Positions 25,486 to 36,277 of a stretch of DNA of 64,000 nt are shown here, piece after piece. How positions within the stretch are numbered: position 1 is the first letter of the stretch; every line of letters begins with the position of its first letter. This stretch comes from Maritimibacter sp. Its GTDB lineage: Bacteria > Pseudomonadota > Alphaproteobacteria > Rhodobacterales > Rhodobacteraceae. The position numbers and the translations under genes are program-made. The stretch spans positions 3,198,001 to 3,262,000 of the forward strand of contig CP051232.1 in NCBI GenBank assembly GCA_017792445.1. Reading direction: 5' to 3'. The notes under the pieces are model-generated. The model ran no database searches, was not told where the DNA came from, and saw only the letters and a program-made list of their open reading frames with translations.

Positions 25486-26733
25486 ATGCTCCGCCGTCTC
25501 TATCACGACCAACCCGAAAGCTTCGCCTTCACGGACGCCAACAAGGCATGGGCCGAAGGGCAGATCAGCAAGTATCCCGAGGGGCGTCAGGCCTCGGCGA
25601 TCATCCCGATTTTGTGGCGCGCGCAAGAGCAGGAGGGCTGGCTGAGCCGCCCCGCGATCGAAGCGGTCGCCGAGATGCTGGGCATGGCCTATATCCGGGC
25701 TCTTGAGGTGGCGACATTCTACTTCATGTTCCAGCTGCAACCCGTTGGTAGCGTTGCGCATATTCAGGTTTGCGGCACAACCTCCTGCATGATCTGCGGG
25801 GCCGAGGACCTGATGGCCGTTTGCCGTGACAAGATCGCGGCCCAGCCGCACGCGCTGTCCGCGGATGGCCGGTTCTCGTGGGAAGAGGTCGAGTGCCTTG
25901 GCGCCTGCTCCAACGCGCCGATGGCGCAGATCGGCAAGGACTATTACGAGGATCTGACCGCCGACAGCTTCGCGACCATCCTGGACGAATTCGCCGCCGG
26001 CCGGGTGCCGACGCCGGGTCCACAGAACGGCCGCTTCTCGTCCGAGGCGAAAGGCGGACCGAACGTGCTGACCGAGTATGCCGAGAACCGCGAGGCGCAT
26101 AACGCGTCGGTCGCGCTGGCTTTGGACCTGAACGACACCGTGAAGCGGATCGACGGGACCGAGGTGCCGCTGACGACGCCGTGGCGCCGCAACGACACGA
26201 CCGAGGCCGAGATCGAGGCGCAGAAGGAAGCGACCTCGCATCCGCGCCCGTCCGAGGATGTGCCAGCCGACGAAACCGGCGTCGACGCGCGCGAAATCTC
26301 CAGCGACGACAGCGCCGCGAAGCCCGAGTCCGACGTGACCGGCAACGTGTCGAACACCGAAGCGCCCGGCACGGCGACCCCGTCGGCGGCCCCCGCCGAG
26401 ACGGATGCAGAGGCCGACGCCGTGACCGAGGCCGCGAAATCGGTGAAGCCCGAGGACGCGAAACGCCCGGCCGCGCTGGACGCCGCGCGCGAGGGTAAGG
26501 CCGACGATCTCAAGAAGATCAAGGGCGTGGGCCCCAAGCTCGAGTCGCTGCTGCACTCGCTGGGCTTCTACCACTTCGACCAGGTGGCTGGCTGGACCGC
26601 CGAGGAAATCGCCTGGGTCGACGCCAATCTCGAAGGCTTCAAGGGCCGGGTGACCCGCGACGAGTGGGTGAAGCAGGCCAAGGTGCTTGCCGCCGGGGGA
26701 GAGACAGAATTCTCGAAACGCGCTAAATACTGA
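25486..26733 (+). CDS. nuoE: NADH-quinone oxidoreductase subunit E with C-terminal H3TH domain
   Basis: 415 residues, twice the usual NuoE. Residues 1-180 are the standard thioredoxin-like 24-kDa subunit with the [2Fe-2S] N1a ligands Cys96, Cys101 (CGTTSC), Cys137 and Cys141 (CLGAC). An acidic Ala/Pro/Glu/Asp linker (about 225-335) leads to a C-terminal domain of 76 residues beginning [21 protein letters not shown], a helix-hairpin-helix/H3TH module of the COG3743 type. The next gene carries the same domain. The extension is known from alphaproteobacteria, but its role in complex I is unknown. Confidence 0.95.
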   Translation: MLRRLYHDQPESFAFTDANKAWAEGQISKYPEGRQASAIIPILWRAQEQEGWLSRPAIEAVAEMLGMAYIRALEVATFYFMFQLQPVGSVAHIQVCGTTSCMICGAEDLMAVCRDKIAAQPHALSADGRFSWEEVECLGACSNAPMAQIGKDYYEDLTADSFATILDEFAAGRVPTPGPQNGRFSSEAKGGPNVLTEYAENREAHNASVALALDLNDTVKRIDGTEVPLTTPWRRNDTTEAEIEAQKEATSHPRPSEDVPADETGVDAREISSDDSAAKPESDVTGNVSNTEAPGTATPSAAPAETDAEADAVTEAAKSVKPEDAKRPAALDAAREGKADDLKKIKGVGPKLESLLHSLGFYHFDQVAGWTAEEIAWVDANLEGFKGRVTRDEWVKQAKVLAAGGETEFSKRAKY

Positions 26734-26771
26734 TCCCATGCACGCGTAACGCGACATGGGAGAGGGACGAT

Positions 26772-27563
26772 ATGGCTGACGGACGTAAAGGACTTTCTAC
26801 CGAGGCGATGCTGGTGATTTCCGGCGTCGTGGGACTGCTTGTGCTGTTGTGGCTGTGGTTGCTGGTGACCTATGCCTTCTTCGGCGCCCTGCTGATGGGG
26901 CTTGTCGTGGGGGTCATGGTCTTCCTGATCCTGTATTACGGCTATGGCGACATGAAGGATGGCGGCGCGCATTCGGATGCCGAACCGGCTGCCTCGACCG
27001 CTCCTGCAAGCGACAGCACCGGCGCCGGTTTCGGTCTGAGCGCGATGGCGGAAGAGCCCGCGTCGTTCAAGCCCGCGCCTTCGGAACCCGCCAGCGCACC
27101 CGATCCTGCGCCCGAGCCTGAGCCGACGCCGGTCAGCGCTGCCCCGGAACAGTCCATCGCCGCGGCACCGGTAGAAGAGCCCGCCGACGCTCCGGTAGAG
27201 ACGCCCGTAGCAGAGACCGCGCCCGAACCGGTCGCGCCCAAACCGACCGCCGCAGCGCCGGTGGCCGGCGGAGAGGGCACAAAGCCCGAGATGATGACGG
27301 CGCCGCGCGAGGGCGGAGCGGACAATCTGAAAGAAATCAAGGGCGTGGGGCCGAAGCTTGAAGAGCTTCTGCACTCGCTTGGCGTCTATCACTTCGACCA
27401 GATCGCGGGCTGGGGCCCGGCAGAGGTCGCGTGGATGGACGAGAACCTGAAAGGCTTCCGTGGCCGCGTCAGTCGCGACGGCTGGGTGGAACAGGCGAAG
27501 ATCCTCGCCGCCGGTGGCGAGACCGAGTTCTCGTCGCGGGTCGACAAGGGCGAGGTCTACTAG
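26772..27563 (+). CDS. Membrane-anchored H3TH-domain protein, nuo accessory
   Basis: 263 residues. Two adjacent transmembrane helices (about 12-31 and 34-53), a long Ala/Pro/Glu-rich disordered region (about 60-180), and a C-terminal H3TH domain starting [21 protein letters not shown], which matches the NuoE tail at about 55 of 73 aligned positions. The GVGPK hairpin is a DNA-backbone-binding type of motif, but a protein-protein role is equally possible here. It lies between nuoE and a DUF5337-like gene, co-oriented and close. Confidence 0.78.
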   Translation: MADGRKGLSTEAMLVISGVVGLLVLLWLWLLVTYAFFGALLMGLVVGVMVFLILYYGYGDMKDGGAHSDAEPAASTAPASDSTGAGFGLSAMAEEPASFKPAPSEPASAPDPAPEPEPTPVSAAPEQSIAAAPVEEPADAPVETPVAETAPEPVAPKPTAAAPVAGGEGTKPEMMTAPREGGADNLKEIKGVGPKLEELLHSLGVYHFDQIAGWGPAEVAWMDENLKGFRGRVSRDGWVEQAKILAAGGETEFSSRVDKGEVY

Positions 27564-27571
27564 GAGTGGCG

Positions 27572-27802
27572 ATGGCAGAGCCCACGGGCAAGGACAAGGC
27601 GCTGGCAAAGCAGTCGCGGATGGTCGCTGTGGTGATCATCGCGACGCTCGTGCTGTGGATGGGGGCGCAGTTCGCGGGGGCGCGGTTCGGGCTGACGGCC
27701 CGGACGGTGCTTCTGTTCGACCTGCTGGCGCTCGCCGCCTTTTTGTGGGCATTCATCGTGACGTATCAGATCTGGCGGAAACGCCGGAACAACGAAGGGT
27801 AA
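27572..27802 (+). CDS. Small two-helix membrane protein (DUF5337-like)
   Basis: 76 residues: charged N-terminus (AEPTGKDKALAKQSRM), two transmembrane helices (VAVVIIATLVLWMGAQF and TVLLFDLLALAAFLWAFIV), and a basic tail YQIWRKRRNN. It sits between nuoE and nuoF in this family of bacteria, 8 bp after the H3TH gene and 6 bp before nuoF. DUF assignment is from memory; function unknown. Confidence 0.68.
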   Translation: MAEPTGKDKALAKQSRMVAVVIIATLVLWMGAQFAGARFGLTARTVLLFDLLALAAFLWAFIVTYQIWRKRRNNEG

Positions 27803-27808
27803 CCGGAC

Positions 27809-29104
27809 ATGCTTGCCGACAAGGACCGCATCTTTACCAACCTCTACGGGATGCACGACCGCACGCTGGCCGGCGCGAAGAAGCGCGGCCACTGGGACGG
27901 CACCGCGGGCATTCTCGCGAAGGGGCGGGACTGGATCATCGATCAGGTGAAGGCCTCGGGCCTGCGCGGTCGCGGCGGCGCCGGTTTCCCGACCGGCCTG
28001 AAGTGGTCCTTCATGCCTAAGGAAACCGACGGGCGTCCGGCCTATCTGGTTATCAACGCCGACGAATCCGAGCCCGCGACCTGCAAGGACCGCGAGATCA
28101 TGCGCCACGACCCGCATACGCTGGTCGAGGGGGCGCTGATCGCCTCGTTCGCGATGGGGGCGAACGCGGCCTATATTTACATCCGCGGCGAATACATCCG
28201 CGAGCGCGAGGCGCTGCAGGCCGCCATCGACGAGGCTTATGACGCGGGCCTTCTGGGCGGCAACGCGGCGGGGTCGGGGTTCGACTTCGACCTGTACCTG
28301 CACCACGGCGCGGGGGCTTATATCTGCGGCGAGGAAACCGCGCTGCTGGAAAGCCTCGAGGGCCGCAAGGGCATGCCCCGCATGAAGCCGCCGTTCCCGG
28401 CGGGGGCGGGCCTGTACGGTTGCCCGACCACCGTGAACAACGTGGAATCGATCGCCGTCGTGCCGACCATCCTGCGGCGCGGGCCCGACTGGTTTTCCAG
28501 CTTCGGACGTCCGAACAACGCGGGCACCAAGCTGATGGGCCTGACCGGCCATGTGAACACCCCCTGCGTGTTCGAGGAATCGATGTCGATGTCCGTGCGC
28601 GAGATCATCGAAACCCACGGCGGCGGCATTCGCGGCGGCTGGGACAACCTCAAGGCCATCATCCCCGGCGGCGCGTCCTGTCCGGTCCTGCCAAAAGAGG
28701 CGCTGGACGACGCGATCTTCGACTTCGACTGGATGCGCGAGAACAAGTCGAGCTTCGGCACCGGTTGCATGATCGTGATGGATCAGTCGACCGACGTGGT
28801 GAAAGCCGTGTGGCGGCTGTCGAAGTTCTTCAAGCACGAAAGCTGCGGCCAGTGCACGCCCTGCCGGGAAGGCACCGGCTGGATGATGCGCGTGATGGAC
28901 CGCCTTGTGACCGGCGACGCCGAAATCGAAGAGATCGACATGCTGTTCGACGTGACCAAGCAGGTCGAGGGCCACACGATCTGCGCTTTGGGCGACGCGG
29001 CGGCCTGGCCGATCCAGGGCCTGATCCGGCACTTCCGCGAAGAGATCGAGGACCGCATCAAGGCCAAGAAGACCGGCCGCGTCAGCGCGGTCGCGGCGGA
29101 GTAA
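27809..29104 (+). CDS. nuoF: NADH-quinone oxidoreductase subunit F
   Basis: 431 residues, the 51-kDa NADH- and FMN-binding subunit. [16 protein letters not shown] and [19 protein letters not shown] are the FMN/NADH motifs; the N3 [4Fe-4S] cluster ligands lie in [18 protein letters not shown] plus the downstream Cys in [14 protein letters not shown]. Full length. GTAACCGGAC precedes the ATG. Confidence 0.98.
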   Translation: MLADKDRIFTNLYGMHDRTLAGAKKRGHWDGTAGILAKGRDWIIDQVKASGLRGRGGAGFPTGLKWSFMPKETDGRPAYLVINADESEPATCKDREIMRHDPHTLVEGALIASFAMGANAAYIYIRGEYIREREALQAAIDEAYDAGLLGGNAAGSGFDFDLYLHHGAGAYICGEETALLESLEGRKGMPRMKPPFPAGAGLYGCPTTVNNVESIAVVPTILRRGPDWFSSFGRPNNAGTKLMGLTGHVNTPCVFEESMSMSVREIIETHGGGIRGGWDNLKAIIPGGASCPVLPKEALDDAIFDFDWMRENKSSFGTGCMIVMDQSTDVVKAVWRLSKFFKHESCGQCTPCREGTGWMMRVMDRLVTGDAEIEEIDMLFDVTKQVEGHTICALGDAAAWPIQGLIRHFREEIEDRIKAKKTGRVSAVAAE

Positions 29105-29106
29105 GC

Positions 29107-29523
29107 ATGACCTTCCAGACGACTCAATCGCCCGCCGCCCGCCGCGTGGTGCGCGGCCTTGTCATCGGCTCGGTCCTTGTCGCGCTGGCTGGCTGCGGCG
29201 TGGCCCGCAACGTCGGCGGCGCCGTCGGTATCGGCAGCGCAAGCCCGCGCGGGGCCAACCGGCTGGAAGTGAACGGCGTCACCTATCGCTCCAAGCTCGA
29301 CATCAGCGGCGATGCGCGGCGCGACCTGACCATCACCGTCCGCCCGTTCCGCGCCAACCCCGAGACGGCGCTGGAAGCCGGGCGCTATCGCGCCACGGTC
29401 TACTGCCTGCGCAAGTTCGGCAGTTCCGAAACCGCGTGGACGGTGGGACCGGACACGCCGATTGACCAATTGCCGATCACCGACGACTCGGTGACCCTGC
29501 GCGGAACGTGTACGGCGCGTTAA
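29107..29523 (+). CDS. Lipoprotein, nuo accessory
   Basis: 138 residues. A lipoprotein signal with the lipobox LAGC (VIGSVLVALAGCG) at about residue 30, then a globular part with LEVNGVTYRSKLDISGDARR and YRATVYCLRKFGSS, and a C-terminal Cys. No family recognised. The ATG is 2 bp after the nuoF stop. A second, different lipoprotein gene follows nuoG. Confidence 0.65.
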   Translation: MTFQTTQSPAARRVVRGLVIGSVLVALAGCGVARNVGGAVGIGSASPRGANRLEVNGVTYRSKLDISGDARRDLTITVRPFRANPETALEAGRYRATVYCLRKFGSSETAWTVGPDTPIDQLPITDDSVTLRGTCTAR

Positions 29524-29719
29524 AAGCGTAACGTTTCGTGATGGTTCGGGGGCTGTCCGGGGCTGGAAAACGGCGGTGCCCCGCCCAACATGACAGGTCA
29601 CGCGCCCGTGTCTGGACCGGTGAAGGGATATTCGGCCTATTGGCCCAACCGTCCCCTCCGAAACGGACTGGCAGGCAACGACCTGCGGGGCGCGACGCGT
29701 ACAGGCCCGGAGAATACCG

Positions 29720-30130
29720 ATGCAGAAGTTCCTGAAGACCACCCTTGCCGCCGTTCTCGTCACGGCCAGCGCGGGCGCCGCGATGGCGCTGCCGCCGCTG
29801 GAGGACGACCCGCGCGTGGTGCGCGAGTTCTTTGCCGCCGCTGTCGGGGACGAGATCCGCAACAACTGCCCCTCGATCAGCGCGCGGATGCTGCGCGTCG
29901 TGGTGCGGGCGAAAGAGCTGGAAACCTATGCGCTGAAGCTCGGGTACTCGCAGGACGACATCACCCAGATGCGCAAGAGCCCCGAGGCGAAGGCCAAGCT
30001 TGAAGCGATGCGGGACAACTACCTTGCCAAGAACGGCGTGACGCCCGGCGACGCGGCCAGCTATTGCCGTCTTGGCATGGCCGAGATCGAGAAGAACACG
30101 CTGACCGGCTACCTGCTGCGCGCCAACTGA
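29720..30130 (+). CDS. Exported DUF5333-like protein
   Basis: 136 residues. Signal peptide KFLKTTLAAVLVTASAGAAM-A, mature helical protein with VVREFFAAAVGDEIRNNCP, the phrase GYSQDDITQMRKSPEAKAK, and CRLGMAEIEKNTLTGYLLR; two cysteines may form a disulfide. The family is found in Rhodobacteraceae beside nuo genes, as I recall. It is preceded by a 196-bp gap and followed by a 418-bp one, so it may have its own promoter. Confidence 0.68.
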   Translation: MQKFLKTTLAAVLVTASAGAAMALPPLEDDPRVVREFFAAAVGDEIRNNCPSISARMLRVVVRAKELETYALKLGYSQDDITQMRKSPEAKAKLEAMRDNYLAKNGVTPGDAASYCRLGMAEIEKNTLTGYLLRAN

Positions 30131-30548
30131 GCCATGCCTTCGGCCCGGCGCGGTCTTGTGCCCGGCCATGGTTTCCTGACCTGATGTCCCGATCCGACCG
30201 GCCGTAGCGATCCCGCTAAGCGGCCGACTCGGCGTTGCGCGATCAACTTTGCGGGACATTCGGTATCGGTCCCGCCAGCGCGCCAGCCGATCTCTGTGCG
30301 TGAGGAAACGTTCGTATCCCCATTCGCCTTCACGAAACGGCAATTTTCTTTGGATAGCCCGATGGGGCGGCATCCGACGCGGAAAATGGGCCCGATCCGG
30401 TGCTGCGCTGCGGCGTTCACGGGCGCTAAGGCCTTGCAATACCGGGCCGGAGGAAATAGCCAAAGGCAGAATGGCGGGGCCGTGTGTCTCGCGGCAACCG
30501 ATAAGCTAGTCGCATCCGCGGCAGGCCGATCCGAAGGGAACCACACCC
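30131..30548. other. 418-bp gap before nuoG without a gene
   Basis: No ORF with coding character. Less GC-rich than its neighbours near 30300-30360 (GGCAATTTTCTTTGGATAG), which could hold a promoter for nuoG, though no good sigma-70 match is visible. This is the longest interruption in the nuo operon. Confidence 0.6.
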
Positions 30549-32567
30549 ATGACCGATCTTCGGAAAATCATCATTGACGACAAAGAGATAGAAGTCGATC
30601 CGGCGATGACGCTGATCCAGGCTTGCGAGCAGGCGGGGATCGAGATCCCCCGTTTCTGCTATCACGAGCGTCTGTCGATCGCGGGCAACTGCCGGATGTG
30701 CCTTGTCGAAGTGGTGGGTGGGCCGCCGAAACCGGCCGCGTCCTGTGCGATGCAGGTGCGCGATCTGCGTCCCGGCAAGGATGGCGAGCCGCCGGTCATC
30801 AAGACCAATTCGCCGATGGTGAAGAAGGCCCGCGAAGGGGTGATGGAGTTCCTGCTCATCAATCACCCGCTCGACTGCCCGATCTGCGACCAGGGCGGCG
30901 AATGCGACCTTCAGGATCAGGCGATGGCCTACGGCGTCGACTTCAGCCGCTACCGCGAACCGAAGCGCGCGGTGGACGATCTGGACCTCGGCCCGCTGGT
31001 CGAAACGCACATGACGCGCTGCATCTCCTGCACCCGCTGCGTCCGTTTCACGACAGAAGTCGCGGGCATTAGCCAGATGGGCCAGACCGGCCGGGGCGAG
31101 GATGCCGAGATCACGAGCTATCTGAACCAGACGCTCGATTCCAACATGCAGGGCAACATCATCGACCTGTGCCCGGTGGGCGCGCTGGTGTCGAAGCCCT
31201 ATGCCTTCACCGCCCGCCCGTGGGAACTGACCAAGACCGAAAGCGTCGACGTGATGGACGCGCTTGGCTCGAACATCCGGGTCGACACCAAGGGCCGCGA
31301 AGTGATGCGCTTCCTGCCGCGCAACCACGACGGCATCAACGAAGAATGGATCAGCGACAAGACCCGTTTCGTCTGGGACGGCCTGCGCCGTCAGCGGCTG
31401 GACAAGCCCTATGTGCGCGAAAACGGCAAGCTGCGCCCCGCCACGTGGGGAGAGGCGCTGTCGAAGGCCGCCGCCGCGATGAAGGGCAAGAAGGTCGCCG
31501 GTCTGGTGGGCGATCTTGCCCCGGCCGAGGCGGCCTTTGCGCTGAAATCGCTGGTGGAAGGGCTGGGCGGCAACATCGAGTGCCGCACCGACGGCGCCAA
31601 GCTGCCCGCGGGCAACCGCTCGGGTTACGTCGGCACCGCCCGGATCGAGGATGTGGACACCGCCGCGACGATCCTGCTGATCGGCACCAATCCGCGCGAG
31701 GAAGCGCCGGTGCTGAACGCCCGCATCCGCAAGGCTTGGCTGAACGGCGCCCGCGTAGCGCTGGTGGGCGAGGCGGCGGACCTGACCTATGACTACACCC
31801 ATTATGGCAACCAGCGGTCCGAGCTTCAGGCGCTGGTCGAGAAGGACCACAAGAACGCCAAGGGCAAGGACACCGTGGTCATCATCGGCCAGGGCGCGCT
31901 GTCCGAGGCGGACGGATCCGCCGTTCTGGGCGCCGCGATGAAAGTGTCCGAGCTGACCGAGTCGAAGTTCATGGTGCTGCACACCGCCGCCGGCCGCGTC
32001 GGCGCAATGGACGTGGGCGCGGTGACCGAGGGGGGCATGGACGCCGCGCTGGACGGGGCGGACGTGGTCTATAACCTTGGGGCCGATGAGGTCGAAATCG
32101 CCGCCGGTCCCTTCGTGATCTACCAAGGCAGCCACGGCGACCGTGGTGCGCACCGGGCCGACATCATCCTGCCGGGCGCCGCCTATACCGAAGAGCAGGG
32201 GCTGTTCGTCAACACCGAGGGACGCCCGCAGCTTGCGCTGCGCGCCAGCTTCCCGCCGGGCGAGGCGAAGGAAAACTGGGCCATCCTGCGGGCGCTGTCC
32301 GCCGAACTGGACGCCACGCTTCCCTTCGACAGCCTCGCGCAGCTGCGCCGCAAGATGGTAGAGGCCGCGCCGGTGCTGAAAGGCGTCGGTTCGGTGCCCG
32401 CGAACGAGTGGCAGGCGGTCGAGCAGGGCAAGCTTGGCGACGCCAGCTTCCGCCCGGCGATCCGCGACTTCTGGCTGACCAATCCGATTGCGCGGGCCTC
32501 GGCCCTGATGGCCGAGTTGAGCGCGCGGGCGAAGGCGCGCGCCACCACGGCGGTGGCGGCGGAATAG
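30549..32567 (+). CDS. nuoG: NADH-quinone oxidoreductase subunit G
   Basis: 672 residues, the 75-kDa subunit. Ligands of the [2Fe-2S] cluster N1b in [19 protein letters not shown], the His-containing N5 motif [18 protein letters not shown], and the N4 motif [10 protein letters not shown] with a distal [11 protein letters not shown] are present. The C-terminal two-thirds is the molybdopterin-oxidoreductase-like domain without its cofactor. It ends in an Ala/Arg-rich tail. ATG preceded by GAAGGGAACC. Confidence 0.98.
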   Translation: MTDLRKIIIDDKEIEVDPAMTLIQACEQAGIEIPRFCYHERLSIAGNCRMCLVEVVGGPPKPAASCAMQVRDLRPGKDGEPPVIKTNSPMVKKAREGVMEFLLINHPLDCPICDQGGECDLQDQAMAYGVDFSRYREPKRAVDDLDLGPLVETHMTRCISCTRCVRFTTEVAGISQMGQTGRGEDAEITSYLNQTLDSNMQGNIIDLCPVGALVSKPYAFTARPWELTKTESVDVMDALGSNIRVDTKGREVMRFLPRNHDGINEEWISDKTRFVWDGLRRQRLDKPYVRENGKLRPATWGEALSKAAAAMKGKKVAGLVGDLAPAEAAFALKSLVEGLGGNIECRTDGAKLPAGNRSGYVGTARIEDVDTAATILLIGTNPREEAPVLNARIRKAWLNGARVALVGEAADLTYDYTHYGNQRSELQALVEKDHKNAKGKDTVVIIGQGALSEADGSAVLGAAMKVSELTESKFMVLHTAAGRVGAMDVGAVTEGGMDAALDGADVVYNLGADEVEIAAGPFVIYQGSHGDRGAHRADIILPGAAYTEEQGLFVNTEGRPQLALRASFPPGEAKENWAILRALSAELDATLPFDSLAQLRRKMVEAAPVLKGVGSVPANEWQAVEQGKLGDASFRPAIRDFWLTNPIARASALMAELSARAKARATTAVAAE

Positions 32568-32578
32568 GGCCCGGACGG

Positions 32579-32983
32579 GTGGTTGCGGCGAAGGTCATAG
32601 CAGGGCTCATCGGGCTGGGCGGGCTTGCCGCCTGCGCCGGGCTTGAGGCCGAGACCGTCGACCGCTCGCCGTTCAATCCCGAATACCGCGGCATCCAGAC
32701 ACGGCTGCTGGAAGACGACCTGGTCGAGTTCCGGGTCGCCATGCGCGGCGCCCGGACGGGCGAGGATGTCACGGCATACGCCGACTGCGCCGCGGCACAA
32801 TACGCACTGATCCGGGGCTTCGGCTTTGCGCGGCATGTCCGCACAAATGTCGCCGAAGAGGGTGGCGTTTGGAAGGGAGATGCGGTTTACACCGTCTCAC
32901 CCGACCTGCCGCGCGGACTCAGTACCATAGACGCAGAGGTCACGGTGGCGAACTGCGCGGAAACCGGCATACCGACGGTGTGA
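32579..32983 (+). CDS. Small lipoprotein, nuo accessory
   Basis: 134 residues from a GTG at 32579. Signal [20 protein letters not shown] with the lipobox LAAC, then [19 protein letters not shown] and [20 protein letters not shown], ending NCAETG. Two further cysteines. No family recognised. It lies in the 424 bp between nuoG and nuoH, 11 bp after nuoG. Confidence 0.62.
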   Translation: MVAAKVIAGLIGLGGLAACAGLEAETVDRSPFNPEYRGIQTRLLEDDLVEFRVAMRGARTGEDVTAYADCAAAQYALIRGFGFARHVRTNVAEEGGVWKGDAVYTVSPDLPRGLSTIDAEVTVANCAETGIPTV

Positions 32984-32991
32984 GTGGACAT

Positions 32992-34029
32992 ATGGCAGAC
33001 TTCTTTTCGACCGGGCTTGGCATAACGATCATCATCCTTGCGCAGTGCCTGCTGATGGCGATCTTCCTGCTGCTGTCGGCCTATTTCATCCTCTACGCGG
33101 ACCGGAAGATCTGGGCGGCTGTCCAGATGCGCCGCGGTCCGAACGTGGTGGGGGCCTGGGGCCTGCTGCAATCCGCCGCCGACATGCTGAAGCTGGTGCT
33201 GAAGGAAATCGTCGTCCCCGCGGGCGCCGACCGGGCGGTGTTCTTCATCGCGCCGATCCTGTCCTTCGCGCTGCCGATGGCGGCCTGGGCGGTGATCCCG
33301 TTCAACACAAGCTGGGTCTTGTCGGACATCAACGTCGCCATCCTGTACGTCTTCGCGATCTCGTCGCTGGAAGTGTACGGCGTGATCATGGGCGGCTGGG
33401 CGTCGAACTCGAAATACCCGTTCCTCGGCTCGCTGCGGTCCGCCGCGCAGATGATCAGCTACGAGGTGTCGCTGGGCCTGATCATCATCGGCATCGTCAT
33501 CTCGGCCGGGTCGCTGAATTTCGGAGAGATCGTCGCCGCGCAGGACGGAAGCTTCGGCCTGTTCAACTGGTTCTGGCTGCCACACCTGCCGATGGTGTTC
33601 CTGTTCTTCATCTCGGGCCTCGCCGAGACGAACCGCCCGCCGTTCGACCTGCCGGAAGCGGAATCGGAACTCGTCGCCGGCTATCAGGTGGAATACTCCT
33701 CGACCCCGTTCCTGCTGTTCATGGCGGGCGAGTACTTCGCGATCTTCCTGATCTGCGCGCTGACGACGCTGCTGTTCTTCGGCGGCTGGCTGTCGCCGAT
33801 CCCGGGCCTGCCGGACGGCGCGCTGTGGATGGTCGGCAAGATGCTGTTCTTCTTCTTCATCTTCGCGATGGTGAAGGCGATCACCCCTCGCTACCGCTAC
33901 GACCAACTGATGCGGATCGGCTGGAAGGTGTTCCTGCCGCTGTCGCTGGGCTGGGTGGTGTTCGTGTCCTTCGCGGCGCATTTCGGCTGGTTCGGCGGCG
34001 CCTATGCCCGCTGGGCGATCGGGGGCTGA
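32992..34029 (+). CDS. nuoH: NADH-quinone oxidoreductase subunit H
   Basis: 345-residue membrane subunit with eight helices that forms the quinone-tunnel entry and links the arms of the complex. Signatures [18 protein letters not shown] appears as [36 protein letters not shown], and the acidic loop [20 protein letters not shown] are intact. ATG is preceded by a weak Shine-Dalgarno GAGTGG. Confidence 0.98.
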   Translation: MADFFSTGLGITIIILAQCLLMAIFLLLSAYFILYADRKIWAAVQMRRGPNVVGAWGLLQSAADMLKLVLKEIVVPAGADRAVFFIAPILSFALPMAAWAVIPFNTSWVLSDINVAILYVFAISSLEVYGVIMGGWASNSKYPFLGSLRSAAQMISYEVSLGLIIIGIVISAGSLNFGEIVAAQDGSFGLFNWFWLPHLPMVFLFFISGLAETNRPPFDLPEAESELVAGYQVEYSSTPFLLFMAGEYFAIFLICALTTLLFFGGWLSPIPGLPDGALWMVGKMLFFFFIFAMVKAITPRYRYDQLMRIGWKVFLPLSLGWVVFVSFAAHFGWFGGAYARWAIGG

Positions 34030-34087
34030 GGATGCGGGTGGAAACTGGAATTCGGGCGCACGCCGCCCAAACGACCGGAGGGTTGAA

Positions 34088-34582
34088 ATGACCCAGATCG
34101 ACTGGGGCCGCGCCTCGCGTTATTTCCTGCTGTCGGACTTCTTTGCCGGCTTCAAGCTGGGGCTGAAGTACTTCTTCGCCCCCAAGGAAACCATCAACTA
34201 CCCGCACGAGAAGGGCCCGCTGTCGCCGCGGTTCCGGGGCGAGCATGCTCTGCGCCGCTATCCGAACGGCGAGGAACGCTGCATCGCGTGCAAACTGTGC
34301 GAGGCGATCTGCCCGGCGCAGGCGATCACCATCGACGCCGAGCCGCGCGAGGACGGCAGCCGCCGCACCACGCGCTACGACATCGACATGACCAAGTGCA
34401 TCTACTGCGGCTTCTGCCAGGAAGCCTGCCCGGTTGACGCCATCGTCGAGGGGCCGAACTTCGAGTTCGCCGCCGAGACGCGGGAAGAGCTGTACTACAC
34501 CAAGGAAAAGCTTCTGGAGAACGGCGAGCGGTGGGAAGCCGAGATTGCACGGAACCTGGAACTGGACGCACCGTACAGATGA
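34088..34582 (+). CDS. nuoI: NADH-quinone oxidoreductase subunit I
   Basis: 164 residues. Two [4Fe-4S] motifs: [12 protein letters not shown] (Cys65, 68, 71, 75) and [12 protein letters not shown] (Cys104, 107, 110, 114), clusters N6a and N6b. The N-terminal amphipathic segment [19 protein letters not shown] anchors it to the membrane arm. ATG at 34088 with GGAGGGTTGAA upstream. Confidence 0.98.
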   Translation: MTQIDWGRASRYFLLSDFFAGFKLGLKYFFAPKETINYPHEKGPLSPRFRGEHALRRYPNGEERCIACKLCEAICPAQAITIDAEPREDGSRRTTRYDIDMTKCIYCGFCQEACPVDAIVEGPNFEFAAETREELYYTKEKLLENGERWEAEIARNLELDAPYR

Positions 34583-34670
34583 ACGGCCGCGGTCTGACAT
34601 ATCCCGGCGCCAGCCGGCGAATTCCCAGCAGGAATTCGGGACCCGCGGCAGGTGTCAGGGAGGGCCGCGC

Positions 34671-35081
34671 ATGACCGATACCCCGAAGAACCCGTTCGAC
34701 GATCTGATGAAGATGGGGCAGGACTGGGCCAAGACGATGGGCCCGATCATGGAATCCTTCACCCCCGCCGCGATCGAGAAGATGTGGCCCGTGATGCCCA
34801 AGGACGTGATGGAAGCGTTCTGGGGCAAGACGTGGAACCCCGAGGGCCTGAGCGCGAAGAACAAGCTTCTGCTGACGCTGCAGGGCCTCACCATCCTTGG
34901 CGCGCAGGCCGAGGCGCAGATCCGGCTGACCGTCCGCCACGCCCAGGAGGCCGGCGCGACGGAGCAGGAAATCACCGAGACCATCTCGCTGGCCGGCATG
35001 TTCGGCGGCGTCCCCGCGATGACCAAGGCGATGAACCTCGCCCGCGAGGTCATGACTTCGGGGCAGGAGGGACAAGCATGA
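34671..35081 (+). CDS. AhpD-like (carboxymuconolactone decarboxylase family) protein
   Basis: 136 residues. [19 protein letters not shown] and [19 protein letters not shown] are the conserved core of the CMD/AhpD fold. The CxxC redox pair of AhpD is absent, so peroxidase-reductant activity is unlikely. Its ATG is 89 bp after nuoI and its stop TGA overlaps the nuoJ ATG (ATGA), which ties it to the operon. The role in complex I is unknown. Confidence 0.8.
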   Translation: MTDTPKNPFDDLMKMGQDWAKTMGPIMESFTPAAIEKMWPVMPKDVMEAFWGKTWNPEGLSAKNKLLLTLQGLTILGAQAEAQIRLTVRHAQEAGATEQEITETISLAGMFGGVPAMTKAMNLAREVMTSGQEGQA

Positions 35082-35692
35082 CGGTTGCCGACTTCGCATT
35101 CTACGTATTCGCCCTTGCGGTGCTTGCCTCTGGCCTGATGACCGTGGTCAGCCGCAACCCGGTGCACTCGGTCCTGTGGCTGATCCTCGCCTTCCTGTCG
35201 TCGGCGGGGCTGTTCGTGCTGCTGGGGGCCGAGTTCGTGGCGATGCTGCTGATCATCGTCTACGTGGGCGCGGTCGCGGTGCTGTTCCTGTTCGTCGTGA
35301 TGATGCTGGACGTCGACTTTGCCGAACTGAAGGCCGAGATGGCGAAATACATGCCGCTGGCGCTGCTGATCGGGGTGGTCCTGCTGATGGAGCTGGGCCT
35401 TGTCTACGGCAGCTGGACCTTCGCGGACGGCGCGATGGGGCTGCGCAGCGCCGTCACCCCCGACGCGGGCGAGCTGCACAACACCGCCGCCCTCGGCGCG
35501 CTGGTCTATGACCGCTATATCCTGCTGTTCCAGCTTGCGGGCCTGATCCTGCTGGTCGCGATGATCGGGGCCATCGTCCTGACGCTGCGCCACCGCACCT
35601 GGATCAAGCGGCAGAACGTGCTGGCGCAGATGTACCGCGATCCGGCCAAGGCGATGGAAGTGCGCGACGTGAAGCCGGGGCAGGGCCTTTGA
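35078..35692 (+). CDS. nuoJ: NADH-quinone oxidoreductase subunit J
   Basis: 204-residue membrane subunit with five helices. [20 protein letters not shown] and [19 protein letters not shown] (TM3 with the pi-bulge region implicated in coupling) are conserved. ATG overlaps the AhpD-like gene; GGAGGG is upstream. Its stop overlaps a TTG start of the next gene. Confidence 0.97.
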   Translation: MTVADFAFYVFALAVLASGLMTVVSRNPVHSVLWLILAFLSSAGLFVLLGAEFVAMLLIIVYVGAVAVLFLFVVMMLDVDFAELKAEMAKYMPLALLIGVVLLMELGLVYGSWTFADGAMGLRSAVTPDAGELHNTAALGALVYDRYILLFQLAGLILLVAMIGAIVLTLRHRTWIKRQNVLAQMYRDPAKAMEVRDVKPGQGL

Positions 35693-36234
35693 AGCCTTAC
35701 GCCGTCATATTGGTCTTCGCCCTTGCCGCCCCGGCGGCACAGGCTTGCGAGCCGATCTACAGGGAAGGCGTCGACCGGTTCGACGGCCCGAACTGCGGCG
35801 TGACCTATTTCAAGGACGGCATCTCGGACGAGGGGATCTCTCCGGCGGACGATCTGGGCGGCGGCTTCGTGCGGCAGACCTATTTCGACGGGTTCGCCTG
35901 CGCGGCCACGCAAAGCGGCGTGGTGATCGACTGCAACGCGGGGCAGGCCGTGATCTACGGACCCTCGGCGCTGATCGAGTTCGCGGCAGAGCCGGGGCCG
36001 GAGAACGCGCAATACGCCGGCACCTATGCCGCTGTGGATGCCGCGGCGAAGGCGGGAACCCCGCTGCCGCTGGGCGAGATCAAGCGCCGCGCGGCGGGCA
36101 TGGCCAACGCGGCCATCGTGCCCGTCGTCGGCAAGGCGATCGGAATTTCCAACACCGGGGCGCCGTCGAACCGGCGCTATGACCTCAGCTGCGGCTGCAA
36201 GGTCTTCTACCCGGGCAGCGCGGGGGCGTCATGA
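35689..36234 (+). CDS. Exported cysteine-rich protein, nuo accessory
   Basis: 181 residues from TTG at 35689 (TTGA overlap with nuoJ). Signal peptide [19 protein letters not shown], then a Cys-rich mature protein: [30 protein letters not shown] and [13 protein letters not shown] at the C-terminus, with about seven cysteines. No family recognised. The TTG is chosen because the frame has no ATG near the signal peptide. Probably periplasmic with disulfides. Confidence 0.58.
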   Translation: MKPYAVILVFALAAPAAQACEPIYREGVDRFDGPNCGVTYFKDGISDEGISPADDLGGGFVRQTYFDGFACAATQSGVVIDCNAGQAVIYGPSALIEFAAEPGPENAQYAGTYAAVDAAAKAGTPLPLGEIKRRAAGMANAAIVPVVGKAIGISNTGAPSNRRYDLSCGCKVFYPGSAGAS

Positions 36235-36277
36235 AGCGCCGGGCCGCACACGGGGTGATCCACGCGGGGGCGGGCTG

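Noticed and set aside
24709-26757. Long minus-strand open frame opposite nuoE
   Set aside because: Antisense to a certain gene and rich in Gly/His/Arg; no motif.
30426-32153. Long minus-strand open frame opposite nuoG
   Set aside because: Antisense to nuoG; composition typical of shadow frames.
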